A DNA stretch of 64,000 nt from the NCBI RefSeq assembly GCF_001557325.1, contig NZ_LSJS01000137.1, positions 1-64,000 of the forward strand, given 5' to 3'. Of this stretch, positions 7,548 to 16,544 are shown piece by piece. A program made the translations under genes and the position numbers. This DNA is from Erythrobacter donghaensis (lineage in GTDB: Bacteria > Pseudomonadota > Alphaproteobacteria > Sphingomonadales > Sphingomonadaceae). The notes beneath the pieces were generated by a model. It saw only the letters and a program-made list of their open reading frames with translations. It was not told the DNA's origin and did no database searches. Position 1 is the stretch's first letter. Every line of letters starts with the position of its first letter.

Positions 7548-8680
7548 GCGCGCCCGAGCTCACCGTCCGCATCGCATCCTCGGTCGGCGCCTTCGACGCG
7601 GGCCAGTGGGACGCGCTCGGCGGCAACGACAACCCTTTCGTCTCCCACGCCTTCCTCACCGCGCTGGAGGACTCGGGCTCGGTCGGCCCCGGCACAGGGT
7701 GGGAGCCTGCGCCCATCGCCATCACCGCTGCCGATGGCACCCTGCTCGCCGCCATGCCCTCCTATGCCAAGGGCCACAGCCAGGGCGAGTACGTCTTCGA
7801 CCACTCTTGGGCCGACGCATGGCACCGCGCGGGAGGGCGCTACTACCCCAAGCTCCAGATCGCCGCGCCCTTCACCCCGGCGACGGGGCCGCGCCTGCTG
7901 CTCTGCGACCCGGCATTCGCCCCGCACCTCCTCGAGGGCGCCGAGGCGGTGTGCCTGCAGAACAAGCTGTCGAGCGCCCACGCCACCTTCATCACGCCCG
8001 AGCAGCTCCCCCTGTTCGAGGCGGGCGGCTGGATGCCGCGCGCCGACATCCAGTTCCACTGGTTCAACCGCGGCTACGCCACATTCGAGGATTTCCTCGG
8101 CGCGCTTTCCTCGAGGAAGCGCAAGGATCTGCGCAAGGAACGCGCCGCCGCCACGCAAGGCCTCACCATCCGCCACCTGACCGGCCCCGAGATCCGCGAG
8201 GCGCACTGGGACGCCTTCTGGGAGTTCTATCAGGACACCGGAAGCCGCAAATGGGGGCGCCCCTATCTGACCCGCGAAGCCTTCTCGCTGCTGGGCGAGC
8301 GGATGGGGGAGCGGATCGTGCTGATCCTTGCCTATGACGGGGCCACGCCGATTGCAGGGGCGCTGAACTTCGTGGGGCGCGATGCGCTCTACGGACGCTA
8401 TTGGGGTTGCACCCGCGAGGTGCGGTTCCTGCATTTCGAACTGTGCTACTATCAGGCGATCGACATCGCGATCGCGCGTGGCCTTGCCCGGGTCGAGGCC
8501 GGGGCGCAGGGCGGGCACAAGCTCGCGCGGGGCTACGAGCCGGTGCAGACCCGGTCGGCGCACTGGATTGCCGATCCGGGCCTGCGTGCGGCAATCGCCG
8601 ACTTCCTCGAGCGCGAGCGTGCGGGGGTAGCGAGCGACCAGCTCTACCTCGGCGGCCGAACGCCCTTCAAGAAGAGTTAG
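7544..8680 (+). CDS. FemAB-like GNAT protein (PF04339 type)
   Basis: The start is the GTG at 7544, overlapping the previous stop as GTGA. The 378-residue product has N-P-F-V-S-H-A-F-L-x-A-L-E near residue 30 and the long central G-Y-x-x-F-x-D-F-L-x-x-L-S-S-R-K-R-K-D-L-R-K-E block. The C-terminal half includes G-R-Y-W-G-C and E-A-G-A-Q-G-G-H-K-L-A-R-G-Y. This is the 'peptidogalycan biosynthesis/recognition' family related to GNAT/FemAB acyltransferases. The acceptor is unknown. Its stop overlaps that of the convergent Sel1 gene by 4 nt. Confidence 0.85.
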   Translation: MSAPELTVRIASSVGAFDAGQWDALGGNDNPFVSHAFLTALEDSGSVGPGTGWEPAPIAITAADGTLLAAMPSYAKGHSQGEYVFDHSWADAWHRAGGRYYPKLQIAAPFTPATGPRLLLCDPAFAPHLLEGAEAVCLQNKLSSAHATFITPEQLPLFEAGGWMPRADIQFHWFNRGYATFEDFLGALSSRKRKDLRKERAAATQGLTIRHLTGPEIREAHWDAFWEFYQDTGSRKWGRPYLTREAFSLLGERMGERIVLILAYDGATPIAGALNFVGRDALYGRYWGCTREVRFLHFELCYYQAIDIAIARGLARVEAGAQGGHKLARGYEPVQTRSAHWIADPGLRAAIADFLERERAGVASDQLYLGGRTPFKKS

Positions 8681-8997
8681 GCCGCGCGCAGGCGCCCCTC
8701 GGCGAGCCACTGGCGCGCGCGGCGCTGGGCTTCGGCGATCTCGCGCGCGGTCATTTCCTCGGCGATGTCGGCGCGGCAATGGGCGGCTTCCTCGTGGCCG
8801 CGCGCGGCGGCGAGGTTGAACCACTTGTGCGCCTCGATGAGATCGCACGGTGCCCCGTTGCTGCCGGTCGAGAAAGCGACGCCCAGATCGTAGCACGCCT
8901 CCGCATCGCCGCGACCGGCATCCGCCAGCCATCCGCCGATCAGCCCTTCCGTGGTATTCTCGCGCGAGGCATTGGCCCCGATTGCGATGATGTTCAT
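8677..8997 (-). CDS. Sel1-like repeat protein
   Basis: This 106-residue protein contains Sel1/TPR-like helical repeats, with A-C-Y-D-L-G-V-A-F-S-T-G and A-H-K-W-F-N-L-A-A-A-R-G as the readable unit. There is no signal peptide, so it is probably cytoplasmic and works in protein-protein contacts. It is a single gene, convergent with the upstream operon. Confidence 0.75.
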   Translation of the reverse strand: MNIIAIGANASRENTTEGLIGGWLADAGRGDAEACYDLGVAFSTGSNGAPCDLIEAHKWFNLAAARGHEEAAHCRADIAEEMTAREIAEAQRRARQWLAEGRLRAA

Positions 8998-9281
8998 GTC
9001 ACGTCCCCTTCACCCGGCCACCCCCCTCGGGTCGTCCGTCGCAGGCAAGGTGCGGCAATTATGGTCAAAAATTGGTTAACGCGGCTTGCACCTTGTCGGA
9101 CCAGCGTTTTCCCCGGCAATTTGCCCCCATCTTGCGTGCCAAAGCCGCTTGTGCGCCCCCGGGGGCTTGCCTATAGGGCGCGCATTGCCTTCCGCTTGCT
9201 GGGACCAAGTGAGCCAATGAAAACATTCATGGCGTCAGGACGCGACGGTCTCCCCGGCGGCTCACGAAATGAGAGTGCGTG

Positions 9282-9740
9282 ATGCCATCCACCGCGTCTG
9301 ACGACATCGATGTTCTCGAAAAGGCCAAGCGCCTGCTCGCACCGGACTATGTCCCGAGCGAGGACGAGGAATACATGAACGAGCGCCAGCAGGCCTATTT
9401 CCGGATGCTGCTGATCGAATGGAAGCGCTCGATCCACTCGGCCGCCGGGCAGACGCTACAATCGCTCCAGGACGGCCCGATCCGCGAGGCCGACCTTACC
9501 GACCGCGCCTCGAGCGAGACCGACTGGGGCATCGAACTGCGCACGCGTGACCGCCAGCGCAAGCTGGTTTCCAAGATCGACGCGGCGCTGCGGCGGATCG
9601 ATTCGGGCGAATACGGCTATTGCGAGGTGACCGGCGATCCCATCGGCCTCAGGCGCCTGATCGCGCGCCCAGTGGCGACGACGACGGTCGAGGCGCAGGA
9701 AGCCCACGAACGCCGCGAGAAGGTCTCGCGCGACGATTGA
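9282..9740 (+). CDS. dksA: DksA/TraR-type zinc-finger transcription factor
   Basis: About 152 residues. The ATG at 9282 is preferred over the GTG one codon before it. The C-terminal zinc-finger region reads G-E-Y-G-Y-C-E-V-T-G-D-P-I-G: one Cys of the first pair is kept, and V-T-G-D-P-I-G-L replaces the second C-x-x-C pattern. This is typical of alphaproteobacterial DksA with fewer cysteines. A coiled-coil arm (D-L-T-D-R-A-S-S-E-T-D) comes before it. DksA binds the RNA polymerase secondary channel and works with ppGpp. Confidence 0.85.
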   Translation: MPSTASDDIDVLEKAKRLLAPDYVPSEDEEYMNERQQAYFRMLLIEWKRSIHSAAGQTLQSLQDGPIREADLTDRASSETDWGIELRTRDRQRKLVSKIDAALRRIDSGEYGYCEVTGDPIGLRRLIARPVATTTVEAQEAHERREKVSRDD

Positions 9741-9877
9741 AACGTTCACGTGTGACGGCCAAGATGTGCCGCGGTGGGACGCACCGCACAGGCACGGATG
9801 CCAGCGTCTGAAATTTACGCCGCATTAACTGCAATTGCCCCAACCGGTAGTGGTCTCTCGATGTCGAGCAGCGTTAG

Positions 9878-10306
9878 ATGCTCCACATGCCGAGAGGGTT
9901 GTTCACGAGTTTGGAGGCGTTGCGCACCATGACCGGGGTTGAAACACGCAGTGTCGCACGCGACAGCCTGTTTCTGCTGGCTGACATCCGCGTCGAACAG
10001 AGCGCCGATACCTATCGCGTGCGGGTCCGCAATCTCTCGGATGGCGGGATGATGGGCGAGGGCCAGCTGCGTGTGCAGCGCGGGCATCGCCTGTCGATCG
10101 AGCTGCGCAACATCGGCATGATCGGCGGGACGGTCGCCTGGGTGCAGGACAACCGCTTCGGGGTCGCCTTCGACGAGGAAATCGAATCGCACAAGGCCCG
10201 CCGCCCGCTGCAAGGGCCCGAAGATCCCGCTGCGGCGGTGGTCAAGCCCTCCTGGGCCCACCGCGCTCCGCCCCCGCCCGAGCCGAGCACGCTGCGCAAG
10301 ATCTGA
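9878..10306 (+). CDS. PilZ-domain protein
   Basis: Up to 142 residues from the ATG at 9878; the ATG at 9929 is an alternative start. The core has V-R-N-L-S-D-G-G-M-M near residue 50, matching the PilZ (D/N)xSxxG element, and G-T-V-A-W-V-Q-D-N-R-F-G-V-A-F-D, the usual final strands. The family's N-terminal RxxxR motif is not clearly present, so cyclic-di-GMP binding is uncertain. The C-terminus is proline rich. Confidence 0.78.
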   Translation: MLHMPRGLFTSLEALRTMTGVETRSVARDSLFLLADIRVEQSADTYRVRVRNLSDGGMMGEGQLRVQRGHRLSIELRNIGMIGGTVAWVQDNRFGVAFDEEIESHKARRPLQGPEDPAAAVVKPSWAHRAPPPPEPSTLRKI

Positions 10307-10316
10307 ACCGGCTGCG

Positions 10317-10332
10317 GGGCCGCCTGCGGCCC
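10317..10332. terminator. GC hairpin after the PilZ gene, possible terminator
   Basis: GGGCCGC and GCGGCCC are perfect 7-bp arms around CT, 11 bases after the PilZ stop. No T-run follows, so it is at best a weak or Rho-assisted stop. Confidence 0.3.
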
Positions 10333-10400
10333 GGCGCTATCCCGCCCGCGCAGAGCGGCGCGCTTCCACCTGACCGCAACTGGGTCTAGGCTCCCGGGCG

Positions 10401-11894
10401 ATGCGATTCTGCCTGCTTCCGTTCGCTGTGCTGGCGCTCTCCTCCTGCGGTTCCTCGGCGGGCGACGGGGCGGTCGCGGTTGCGGTCATCGGGACGCCGG
10501 CGGGCATGTTCGAGGACGGGGTGCGCCTGGCGCCTGCCGCGCAGCTGATGCGCGCGGCGACGCATGAGGGGCTGGTCGCGCTCGATGCATCCGGCCAGGT
10601 CGTCCCCGCGATCGCCGAGCGCTGGATCGTCACCGACGACGGTCTGAGCTACATCTTCCGGCTGCGCGACAGCACCTGGCCGGACGGCGAGGAGATCGAG
10701 GCGGACGACGTGCGCGATCAGTTGCGCCGCAGGATCGCGCAGCTCGAGGGCACTTCGCTCGGCCTCGATCTCGCCAATATCCGCGCGATCCGCGCGATGA
10801 CGGGGCGGGTGATCGAGGTTCAGCTGGGTGCGCCGATGCCCGATTTCCTGCGCCTGCTCGCGCAGAGCGAGCTGGGCTTCACCCGCGGCGGCAGCGGCGC
10901 GGGGCCGATGGCAATGTCGCGCGGCGATGCCGATGGCGAAGGCGAGGGCGGAGACGGGGCCAGCGCCAGGCTCTCGGCGCTCCCGCCCGAAACACGCGGC
11001 TTGCCCGCGCGCCAGGACTGGGAGGAGGTCGCGCGCCCGATCGCGGTGCGCGCGCTCCCCGCCGACAAGGCGGTGGCGGCCTTCGCCGCAGGCGAGGTCG
11101 ATCTGGTGCTGGGCGGCAGCATCGTCGATTTCCCCGAAGCGACGGCGGCGGCCGGACCCTTGTCGCGCGGCACGATCCAGGTCGATCCGGCGCTCGGCCT
11201 GCTCGGGCTTACCGTGCGGCGCGAGGCGGGGCTGCTCGCCGACCCGTCGCGGCGCGAGGCGCTGTCGATGGCGATCGACCGGCCCGCGCTGATCCAGGCG
11301 TTCAGGCTCGGCGGCTGGCGCGAGAACAGCTGGATCGTCCCGCCCGAGGCCTTCACCGCCCCCGCCTATGGCCGCGACCGCTGGAACGGCATGTCGATCG
11401 CGGAGCGCCGCCAGATCGCCGCCGGGCGCGTCGCCGCGTGGGCCGGCCCCGGGCGCGAGGCTGTTGTGCGCGTGGCGCTGCCGCGCGGCAAGGGCAGCGA
11501 CCTGCTGCTGCGCCAGCTGGCCGAGGCCTGGGCGACGATCGGCGTCACCACCCGCCGCGCCGCGCCGGGCGAGGGCGCCGATCTCGAGCTGCGCGACGTG
11601 CTGGCGCGCTATGTCTCGCCGGTGTGGTATTTGAACCAATTCAATTGCCGGATCGGCGCCGGGCTGTGCACGCCCGCCGCCGATGCGCTGGTCAGGCAGG
11701 CGCAGGCGACCCGCGATCCGGCGCAGCGCGAGGTGTTGCTCGCCGAAGCCCATGCCGTGCTCGTCGAAAGCGAGGTCTACATCCCGCTCGGCGTCCCCGT
11801 GCGCTGGTCGCTGGTGCGCGGCACGCTGGGCAACTTCCAGCCCAATGCCTTCGCCTTCCACCCCTTGTTCCCGCTCTCGCAGCCCACCACATAA
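10401..11894 (+). CDS. Family 5 extracellular solute-binding lipoprotein
   Basis: This 497-residue protein has a lipoprotein signal with lipobox L-S-S-C (Cys16). It then shows the family 5 (peptide/nickel/oligopeptide-binding) layout: A-T-H-E-G-L-V-A-L near residue 54, W-x-V-T-D-D-G-L-S-Y-x-F-R-L-R and W-P-D-G-E near 80-95, and a C-terminal lobe with A-L-S-M-A-I-D-R-P and N-Q-F-N-C. It would sit on the periplasmic face and capture a peptide-like ligand. No ABC permease or ATPase lies nearby, so the transporter is elsewhere or absent. A low-complexity D-G-E-G-E-G-G-D segment interrupts the middle. Confidence 0.8.
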   Translation: MRFCLLPFAVLALSSCGSSAGDGAVAVAVIGTPAGMFEDGVRLAPAAQLMRAATHEGLVALDASGQVVPAIAERWIVTDDGLSYIFRLRDSTWPDGEEIEADDVRDQLRRRIAQLEGTSLGLDLANIRAIRAMTGRVIEVQLGAPMPDFLRLLAQSELGFTRGGSGAGPMAMSRGDADGEGEGGDGASARLSALPPETRGLPARQDWEEVARPIAVRALPADKAVAAFAAGEVDLVLGGSIVDFPEATAAAGPLSRGTIQVDPALGLLGLTVRREAGLLADPSRREALSMAIDRPALIQAFRLGGWRENSWIVPPEAFTAPAYGRDRWNGMSIAERRQIAAGRVAAWAGPGREAVVRVALPRGKGSDLLLRQLAEAWATIGVTTRRAAPGEGADLELRDVLARYVSPVWYLNQFNCRIGAGLCTPAADALVRQAQATRDPAQREVLLAEAHAVLVESEVYIPLGVPVRWSLVRGTLGNFQPNAFAFHPLFPLSQPTT

Positions 11895-11900
11895 GCGGGT

Positions 11901-12323
11901 ATGGAAAAGCCCATGCCCCGCCGCCCCGAACAGATGCGCTTTGCGCTTCCCGCTGGCACCGATCCCGCATCGGTGCGCGCGCGGGTGGTGATTCTGGAGC
12001 GGCTGCTCGAACGCAGCTTCACCATTCCCGGCATCAACATGCCCGTCGGTCTCGACGCGATCATCGGTCTGGTGCCGGTGCTGGGCGAGGTGGTGACGAC
12101 CGCGCTGGGCGCCTATGTCGTGTGGGAGGCGAAGAACCTCGGCCTGCCGAAATGGAAGCTCGCGCGGATGGGGGCGAACGTGCTGCTCGACACTGCGATC
12201 GGCGCGATCCCGCTGGTCGGCGATGCGGCGGACGTGCTGTTCCGCTCGAACAGCAAGAACCTCAGGATCCTGCTCAAGCACCTCGACAAGCACCATCCCG
12301 AGACGCGGGTGATCGAGGGCTAG
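11901..12323 (+). CDS. DUF4112 membrane protein
   Basis: This 140-residue protein has L-L-E-R-S-F-T-I-P-G near residue 35, G-L-D-A-I-I-G-L-V-P-V-L-G-E near 50, and a second membrane segment with A-I-G-A-I-P-L-V-G-D-A-A-D-V. This repeated P-x-x-G-(D/E) hairpin pattern is characteristic of DUF4112. Two membrane helices are likely. Function unknown. It follows the solute-binding gene by 6 nt and may share its transcript. Confidence 0.8.
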   Translation: MEKPMPRRPEQMRFALPAGTDPASVRARVVILERLLERSFTIPGINMPVGLDAIIGLVPVLGEVVTTALGAYVVWEAKNLGLPKWKLARMGANVLLDTAIGAIPLVGDAADVLFRSNSKNLRILLKHLDKHHPETRVIEG

Positions 12324-12359
12324 TTTCCTCCTGCGCCGCGCCGCGCTAGGGTCGCTCGT

Positions 12360-13151
12360 ATGAGCGCCGATGTCACCTATGCGAGCTATCTCGATCTTGG
12401 CCGTATCCTCGAGGCGCAGCACCCGGCCTCCGACGCGCATGACGAGCTCTTGTTCATCATCGTCCATCAGGCGAGCGAACTGTGGCTCAAGCTGTGCCTG
12501 CATGAACTGACCGCCGCGCGCGAGTGCATCGAGGCGGACGACCTCAGGCCCGCCTTCAAGATGCTCGCCCGGGTGGCGCGGGCGCAGCAGCAGCTGATCC
12601 AGAGCTGGGATGTGCTCAGCACCATGACCCCGCACGATTACTCCGCGATCCGCCCGCATCTTGGTGCTTCGAGCGGGTTCCAGTCGGCGCAGTACCGGAT
12701 GATGGAATTCATGCTCGGCGGGCGCGACGGCAAGCACGTGCGCCTGCACAAGTCGAACGCCGACTGGGCCGCGCGGCTGGAGGCGGAGCGGGGGCGCGCA
12801 AGTCTCTATGACGCAGCGATCCGCCTGCTGGCGCGGCGCGGCCTGGCGATCGATCCCGCGGTGCTGGCGCGCGATCCGTCCGCGCCCTACTCCCCCGACC
12901 CCAGCGTCGAGGCGGCGTGGGCGGCGATCTACCGGGATCCGCAGGCGCACTGGGATCTCTATGAACTCGCCGAGAAGCTGGTCGATCTCGAATACCACTT
13001 CCAGCGCTGGCGCTTCGGCCATCTCAAGACGGTCGAGCGCATCATCGGCTTCAAGCGCGGCACCGGCGGCACGCCGGGAGTGCCCTATCTCGAAGGGGTG
13101 CTGAGGCAGGCCTTCTTCCCCGAACTGCTGAGCGTCAGGACCGCGATATGA
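12360..13151 (+). CDS. kynA: Tryptophan 2,3-dioxygenase
   Basis: This 263-residue heme enzyme opens the indole ring of L-tryptophan to N-formylkynurenine. Seen are H-D-E-L-L-F-I-I-V-H-Q-A-S-E-L-W near residue 27 (active-site His), S-S-G-F-Q-S-A-Q-Y-R near 101, and R-F-G-H-L-K-T-V-E-R-I-I-G with G-T-G-G-T-P-G near the C-terminus (proximal heme His). The length is normal. Its stop overlaps the kynureninase start by 4 nt, so the two are co-translated. The formamidase step (kynB) is not in the window. Confidence 0.95.
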   Translation: MSADVTYASYLDLGRILEAQHPASDAHDELLFIIVHQASELWLKLCLHELTAARECIEADDLRPAFKMLARVARAQQQLIQSWDVLSTMTPHDYSAIRPHLGASSGFQSAQYRMMEFMLGGRDGKHVRLHKSNADWAARLEAERGRASLYDAAIRLLARRGLAIDPAVLARDPSAPYSPDPSVEAAWAAIYRDPQAHWDLYELAEKLVDLEYHFQRWRFGHLKTVERIIGFKRGTGGTPGVPYLEGVLRQAFFPELLSVRTAI

Positions 13152-14371
13152 TTCCTGAAGCGCGCGCCGCCGAATTCGACGCCGCCGATCCGCTTGGGCC
13201 TTATCGCGAGCGGTTCACGATCCCTGCGGGGGTGATCTATCTCGACGGGAATTCCTTGGGCGCGCTGCCCAAGGCGACCCCTGCGGCGCTGGCGCGGGTG
13301 GTGGAAGCCGAGTGGGGCGAGGGGTTGATCCGTTCGTGGAACGATGCGGGCTGGTTCGACATGGCGGCCCGCGTGGGGGCGAAGATCGCGCCCCTGATCG
13401 GCGCCGCGCCGCACGAGGTGATCGCCTGCGATTCGACCTCGGTGAACCTGTTCAAGCTGATCGCCGCCGCGCTCCAGATGCGCCCCGGGCGCAAGGTGGT
13501 GCTGTCCGAGCCCGGCAATTTCCCGACCGATCTCTACATGATCGCCGGGCTGGAGGCGCAGGGCCTCGCCACAAGGCGGCTGGCGGAGCGGGGCAAGCTG
13601 GTCGATGCGCTCGATGGCGATGTCGCGCTGCTGATGCTCACCCACGCGCACTACAAGACCGGCGCGCTCTTCGACATGGCCGCGCTGACCCGCGCCGCGC
13701 ATGAGGCAGGCGCGCTGGTGCTGTGGGACCTGTCGCACTCGACCGGTGCGCTGCCGGTCGATCTCAACGCGGCGGGCGCGGATTTCGCAGTCGGCTGCGG
13801 CTACAAATACCTGTGTGGCGGCCCGGGCGCGCCAGCCTTCGCCTTCGTGGCCGAGCGCCATCAGGCGGCGCTCCAGCAGCCGCTCACCGGCTGGTTCGGC
13901 CACGCCGCGCCCTTCGCCTTCTCGGACGATTACGCGGGCGCACCGGGGATTGAGCGGCTGCAATGCGGCACGCCCCCGGTGCTGGGCCTCGCAGCGTTGG
14001 AGGTGGGGGTCGACCTGATCGCGGAGATCGGCGTCGCGCGGCTCTACGCCAAGTCGCAGGCGCTCTCGGAGTTCTTCCTCGAAAGCCTGATGGCGCATGA
14101 TGTGGCGCTGGAGCTGGTCAGTCCGCCACGCGCCGCCGAGCGCGGGAGCCAGCTCTCGTTCCGCCATCCGGAAGCCTATGCCATCTGCCAGGCGCTGATC
14201 GCTCGGGGCGTGATCGGGGATTTTCGCGCGCCCGATGTGCTGCGGCTTGGCTTCGCGCCTGCCTATCTGAGTTTCGCGGACATGGCCGCCGCCGCGCGCC
14301 ATCTCGCCGAGGTGCTGGCGAGCGGCGAGTGGCAGCGCGAAGAGTTCAACCGGCGCGCTGCGGTGACCTAA
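13148..14371 (+). CDS. kynU: Kynureninase
   Basis: This 407-residue PLP enzyme cleaves kynurenine to anthranilate and alanine. Motifs are Y-L-D-G-N-S-L-G near residue 35, the D-L-S-H-S-T-G-A region near 195, and the PLP lysine in G-Y-K-Y-L-C-G-G-P-G-A-P near 220. It is second in the kynA-kynU operon. The pair gives tryptophan-to-anthranilate catabolism. Its stop overlaps that of the convergent SDR gene by 4 nt. Confidence 0.95.
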   Translation: MIPEARAAEFDAADPLGPYRERFTIPAGVIYLDGNSLGALPKATPAALARVVEAEWGEGLIRSWNDAGWFDMAARVGAKIAPLIGAAPHEVIACDSTSVNLFKLIAAALQMRPGRKVVLSEPGNFPTDLYMIAGLEAQGLATRRLAERGKLVDALDGDVALLMLTHAHYKTGALFDMAALTRAAHEAGALVLWDLSHSTGALPVDLNAAGADFAVGCGYKYLCGGPGAPAFAFVAERHQAALQQPLTGWFGHAAPFAFSDDYAGAPGIERLQCGTPPVLGLAALEVGVDLIAEIGVARLYAKSQALSEFFLESLMAHDVALELVSPPRAAERGSQLSFRHPEAYAICQALIARGVIGDFRAPDVLRLGFAPAYLSFADMAAAARHLAEVLASGEWQREEFNRRAAVT

Positions 14372-15270
14372 CCGACCGTTCTATCCGCCTTGTCGGCGGC
14401 ATTGGTGCCCTTGATCATCGCGCGCATCTGCTCCCACTCGGCATCGCCCAGCGCGTGGAGCATCGGGTAGAAGGTTCCGCCATTGGCCTGGAAGCCCGCG
14501 CCGTCGATCGCGATGGTCTGGCCGTTCACATATTCCGCGCCCGGCCCCATCAGGAACACCGCGAGGTTGGCAAGCTCGTGCATCTCGCCCGCGCGTCCCA
14601 TCGGGTTCAGCGAATTGCCCGAATTGCCGCCCGCGCCGCCGGGGTGCAGGCGCGCACTCATGCCCTTGGTCGGGAAGAGACCGGGGGCGATGGCGTTGAA
14701 GCGCAGGCCATAGCGGCCCCACTCGGTCGCGAGGCTCTGGGTCATGGCGTTGATCGCGGTCTTGCTCATGGCCGAGGGCACCACGAAGGCGCTGCCCGAC
14801 CACACCCAGGTGGTGAGGATCGAGAGGAAGCTTGCACGCTTCTTCTCTGCAATCAGCCGCTTGCCGATGTCGAGCGTGACGTAGAACGTCCCGCGCATCA
14901 CGATGTCGGCGATGGCGTTGAAGCCGTTGACCGAGAGATCCTCGGTGCGGCTGATGAAGTTTCCGGCCGCGTTGTTGACCACGCCGGTGAGCGCGCCGCC
15001 ATCGGCCCAGATCGCGTCGACCATCGCGTGGATCGCGTCGGCATCGCGGATGTCGCAGGCATGGCCGACGATCTTGCCGCCGTGCAGCGCGGTCAGTTCG
15101 GCGGCAGTCTCGTCGAGCTTGTTCTGGCGGCGGCCGCAGATGTAGACGGTCGCGCCCAGTTTGAGGAAAGCCTCGGCCATCTCGCGCCCGAGGCCCGTGC
15201 CCCCGCCGGTGACAAGGATTCGCTCGCCCGCCATCAGGCCATCGCGGAACATCAGTTTCGAAGCGTCCAT
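14368..15270 (-). CDS. SDR oxidoreductase, 2,4-dienoyl-CoA-reductase-like
   Basis: I start it at the ATG at 15270 (M-D-A-S-K-L), preceded by GAGGAAA; a longer start would run into the upstream gene. The 300-residue product has the nucleotide motif V-T-G-G-G-T-G-L-G and N-N-A-A-G-N-F. The usual catalytic Y-x-x-x-K is replaced by S-A-M-S-K-T-A-I-N-A-M-T, that is Ser/Met in place of Tyr with Lys kept. This replacement and the length are typical of DECR-type SDRs that reduce 2,4-dienoyl-CoA. It is last in the leftward catabolic operon, 10 nt after the acyl-CoA dehydrogenase. Confidence 0.8.
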   Translation of the reverse strand: MDASKLMFRDGLMAGERILVTGGGTGLGREMAEAFLKLGATVYICGRRQNKLDETAAELTALHGGKIVGHACDIRDADAIHAMVDAIWADGGALTGVVNNAAGNFISRTEDLSVNGFNAIADIVMRGTFYVTLDIGKRLIAEKKRASFLSILTTWVWSGSAFVVPSAMSKTAINAMTQSLATEWGRYGLRFNAIAPGLFPTKGMSARLHPGGAGGNSGNSLNPMGRAGEMHELANLAVFLMGPGAEYVNGQTIAIDGAGFQANGGTFYPMLHALGDAEWEQMRAMIKGTNAADKADRTVG

Positions 15271-15280
15271 TTCGGTTTCC

Positions 15281-16489
15281 TCAGAGACCGAGAACGGTCT
15301 TGGCAATGATGTTCTTCTGCACCTCGTCCGAGCCGCCGAAGATCGTCGAGGCGCGGTTGTTCAAGTATTTGCCCATCGCCGTCTGGGCATACTCGCTCCC
15401 CACGGGTTCGGGCGCCTCGTTGCCGTAGAGTGGGCGCTCCAAGGGCAGTTGCAGCGCGTCCGGGCCCAGCAATTCGAGGCGCAGCACATCGACCTGCTGG
15501 CCGATGTTCGAGCCGAGCAGTTTTACCAGCGAGGTCTGTGGCCCGGGCGCGCGGCCCTTGGCGAGTTCGGCGAGGATGCGCAGCTCGGTCACTTCAAGCG
15601 CCTCGGCCTCCAGGCGCACGCGGGCGAGGCGGTCGCGGAAGCGCGGATCGTGGGCGATTGCCCCGTTGACGCCCGAGGGCTGGGTCCGGGCGAGGCTTTC
15701 GAGCCGGTCGATGCTCTGGAGCAGCCGCGGCGCATAGCACGATCCGCCGCGCTCGTTCTCGAGCAGGAACTTGGCGATGCTCCACCCGGCGCCTTCCTCG
15801 CCGATGCGGTTGCAGGCGGGGGTGCGCGCGTCGGTGAAGAACACCGCGTTGACCTCGTGATCGCCCGACATCGAATAGATCGGCGTCACCTCCACCCCCG
15901 GCTGGTCCATCGGCACCAGCAGGAAGCTGATCCCCCGCTGCTTCTTCACCGTGGCGTCGGTGCGCACGAGGGCGAAGATCCAGTCGGCGTGGTGCGCGTG
16001 GGTGGTCCAGATCTTGGAGCCGTTGATGACATACTCGTCGCCCTCGAGCCGCGCCGAGGTCTTGAGGCTGGCGAGATCGGAGCCGCTGCCGGGCTCGGAA
16101 TAGCCCTGGCACCAGTAATCGTCACCCGACAGGATGCCCGGCAGGAAGCGCGCCTTCTGTTCGGGCGTGCCGAATTCGCAGATCACCGGGCCGACGAGAC
16201 GCAGGCCGAGGATCGCGAGCGCGGGTGCGCCGGCGAGGGCGCATTCCTTTTCGAAGATGAATTTCTGGGTGGGCGTCCACCCTGTCCCTCCGTCCTCCTT
16301 GGGCCAGTGCGGGGCGACCCAGCCCTGCTTGTAGAGGATGCGGTGCCATTCCATTCCGATGTCCGGCTCGACGAACACCCCGGGCGTCCGGCGCGCGCCA
16401 TCGCGCAGCCGCTCCGGCAGGTTGTGCGCAAGGAAGCTGCGCACTTCCTCGCGGAAAGCCAGATCCTCGGGCGAGAAGTCCATGTCCAT
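15281..16489 (-). CDS. Acyl-CoA dehydrogenase
   Basis: About 402 residues from the ATG at 16489 (M-D-M-D-F-S); an ATG at 16504 is possible. FAD-site and signature motifs are Y-S-E-P-G-S-G-S-D-L-A-S-L near residue 125, W-T-T-H-A-H near 155, and the C-terminal G-G-S-D-E-V-Q-K-N-I-I. The enzyme introduces the alpha-beta double bond in an acyl-CoA. With the thiolase and two SDRs it suggests degradation of a specific acyl chain, but the substrate cannot be read from sequence. Confidence 0.88.
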   Translation of the reverse strand: MDMDFSPEDLAFREEVRSFLAHNLPERLRDGARRTPGVFVEPDIGMEWHRILYKQGWVAPHWPKEDGGTGWTPTQKFIFEKECALAGAPALAILGLRLVGPVICEFGTPEQKARFLPGILSGDDYWCQGYSEPGSGSDLASLKTSARLEGDEYVINGSKIWTTHAHHADWIFALVRTDATVKKQRGISFLLVPMDQPGVEVTPIYSMSGDHEVNAVFFTDARTPACNRIGEEGAGWSIAKFLLENERGGSCYAPRLLQSIDRLESLARTQPSGVNGAIAHDPRFRDRLARVRLEAEALEVTELRILAELAKGRAPGPQTSLVKLLGSNIGQQVDVLRLELLGPDALQLPLERPLYGNEAPEPVGSEYAQTAMGKYLNNRASTIFGGSDEVQKNIIAKTVLGL

Positions 16490-16544
16490 TGCAATCAGTC
16501 CCAATCTCGATCCCGCAAGCTACGCGACTGCGGGCCCGGCAGCT

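Noticed and set aside
8998..9281. Possible RNA gene or small ORF in the 284-base gap before dksA
   Set aside because: No cloverleaf, strong hairpin with T-run, or conserved ORF could be made out; probably promoter DNA.
10386..13022. An 878-codon minus-strand frame opposite the solute-binding protein, DUF4112 and kynA
   Set aside because: The plus-strand genes have clear motifs; the antisense frame has none.
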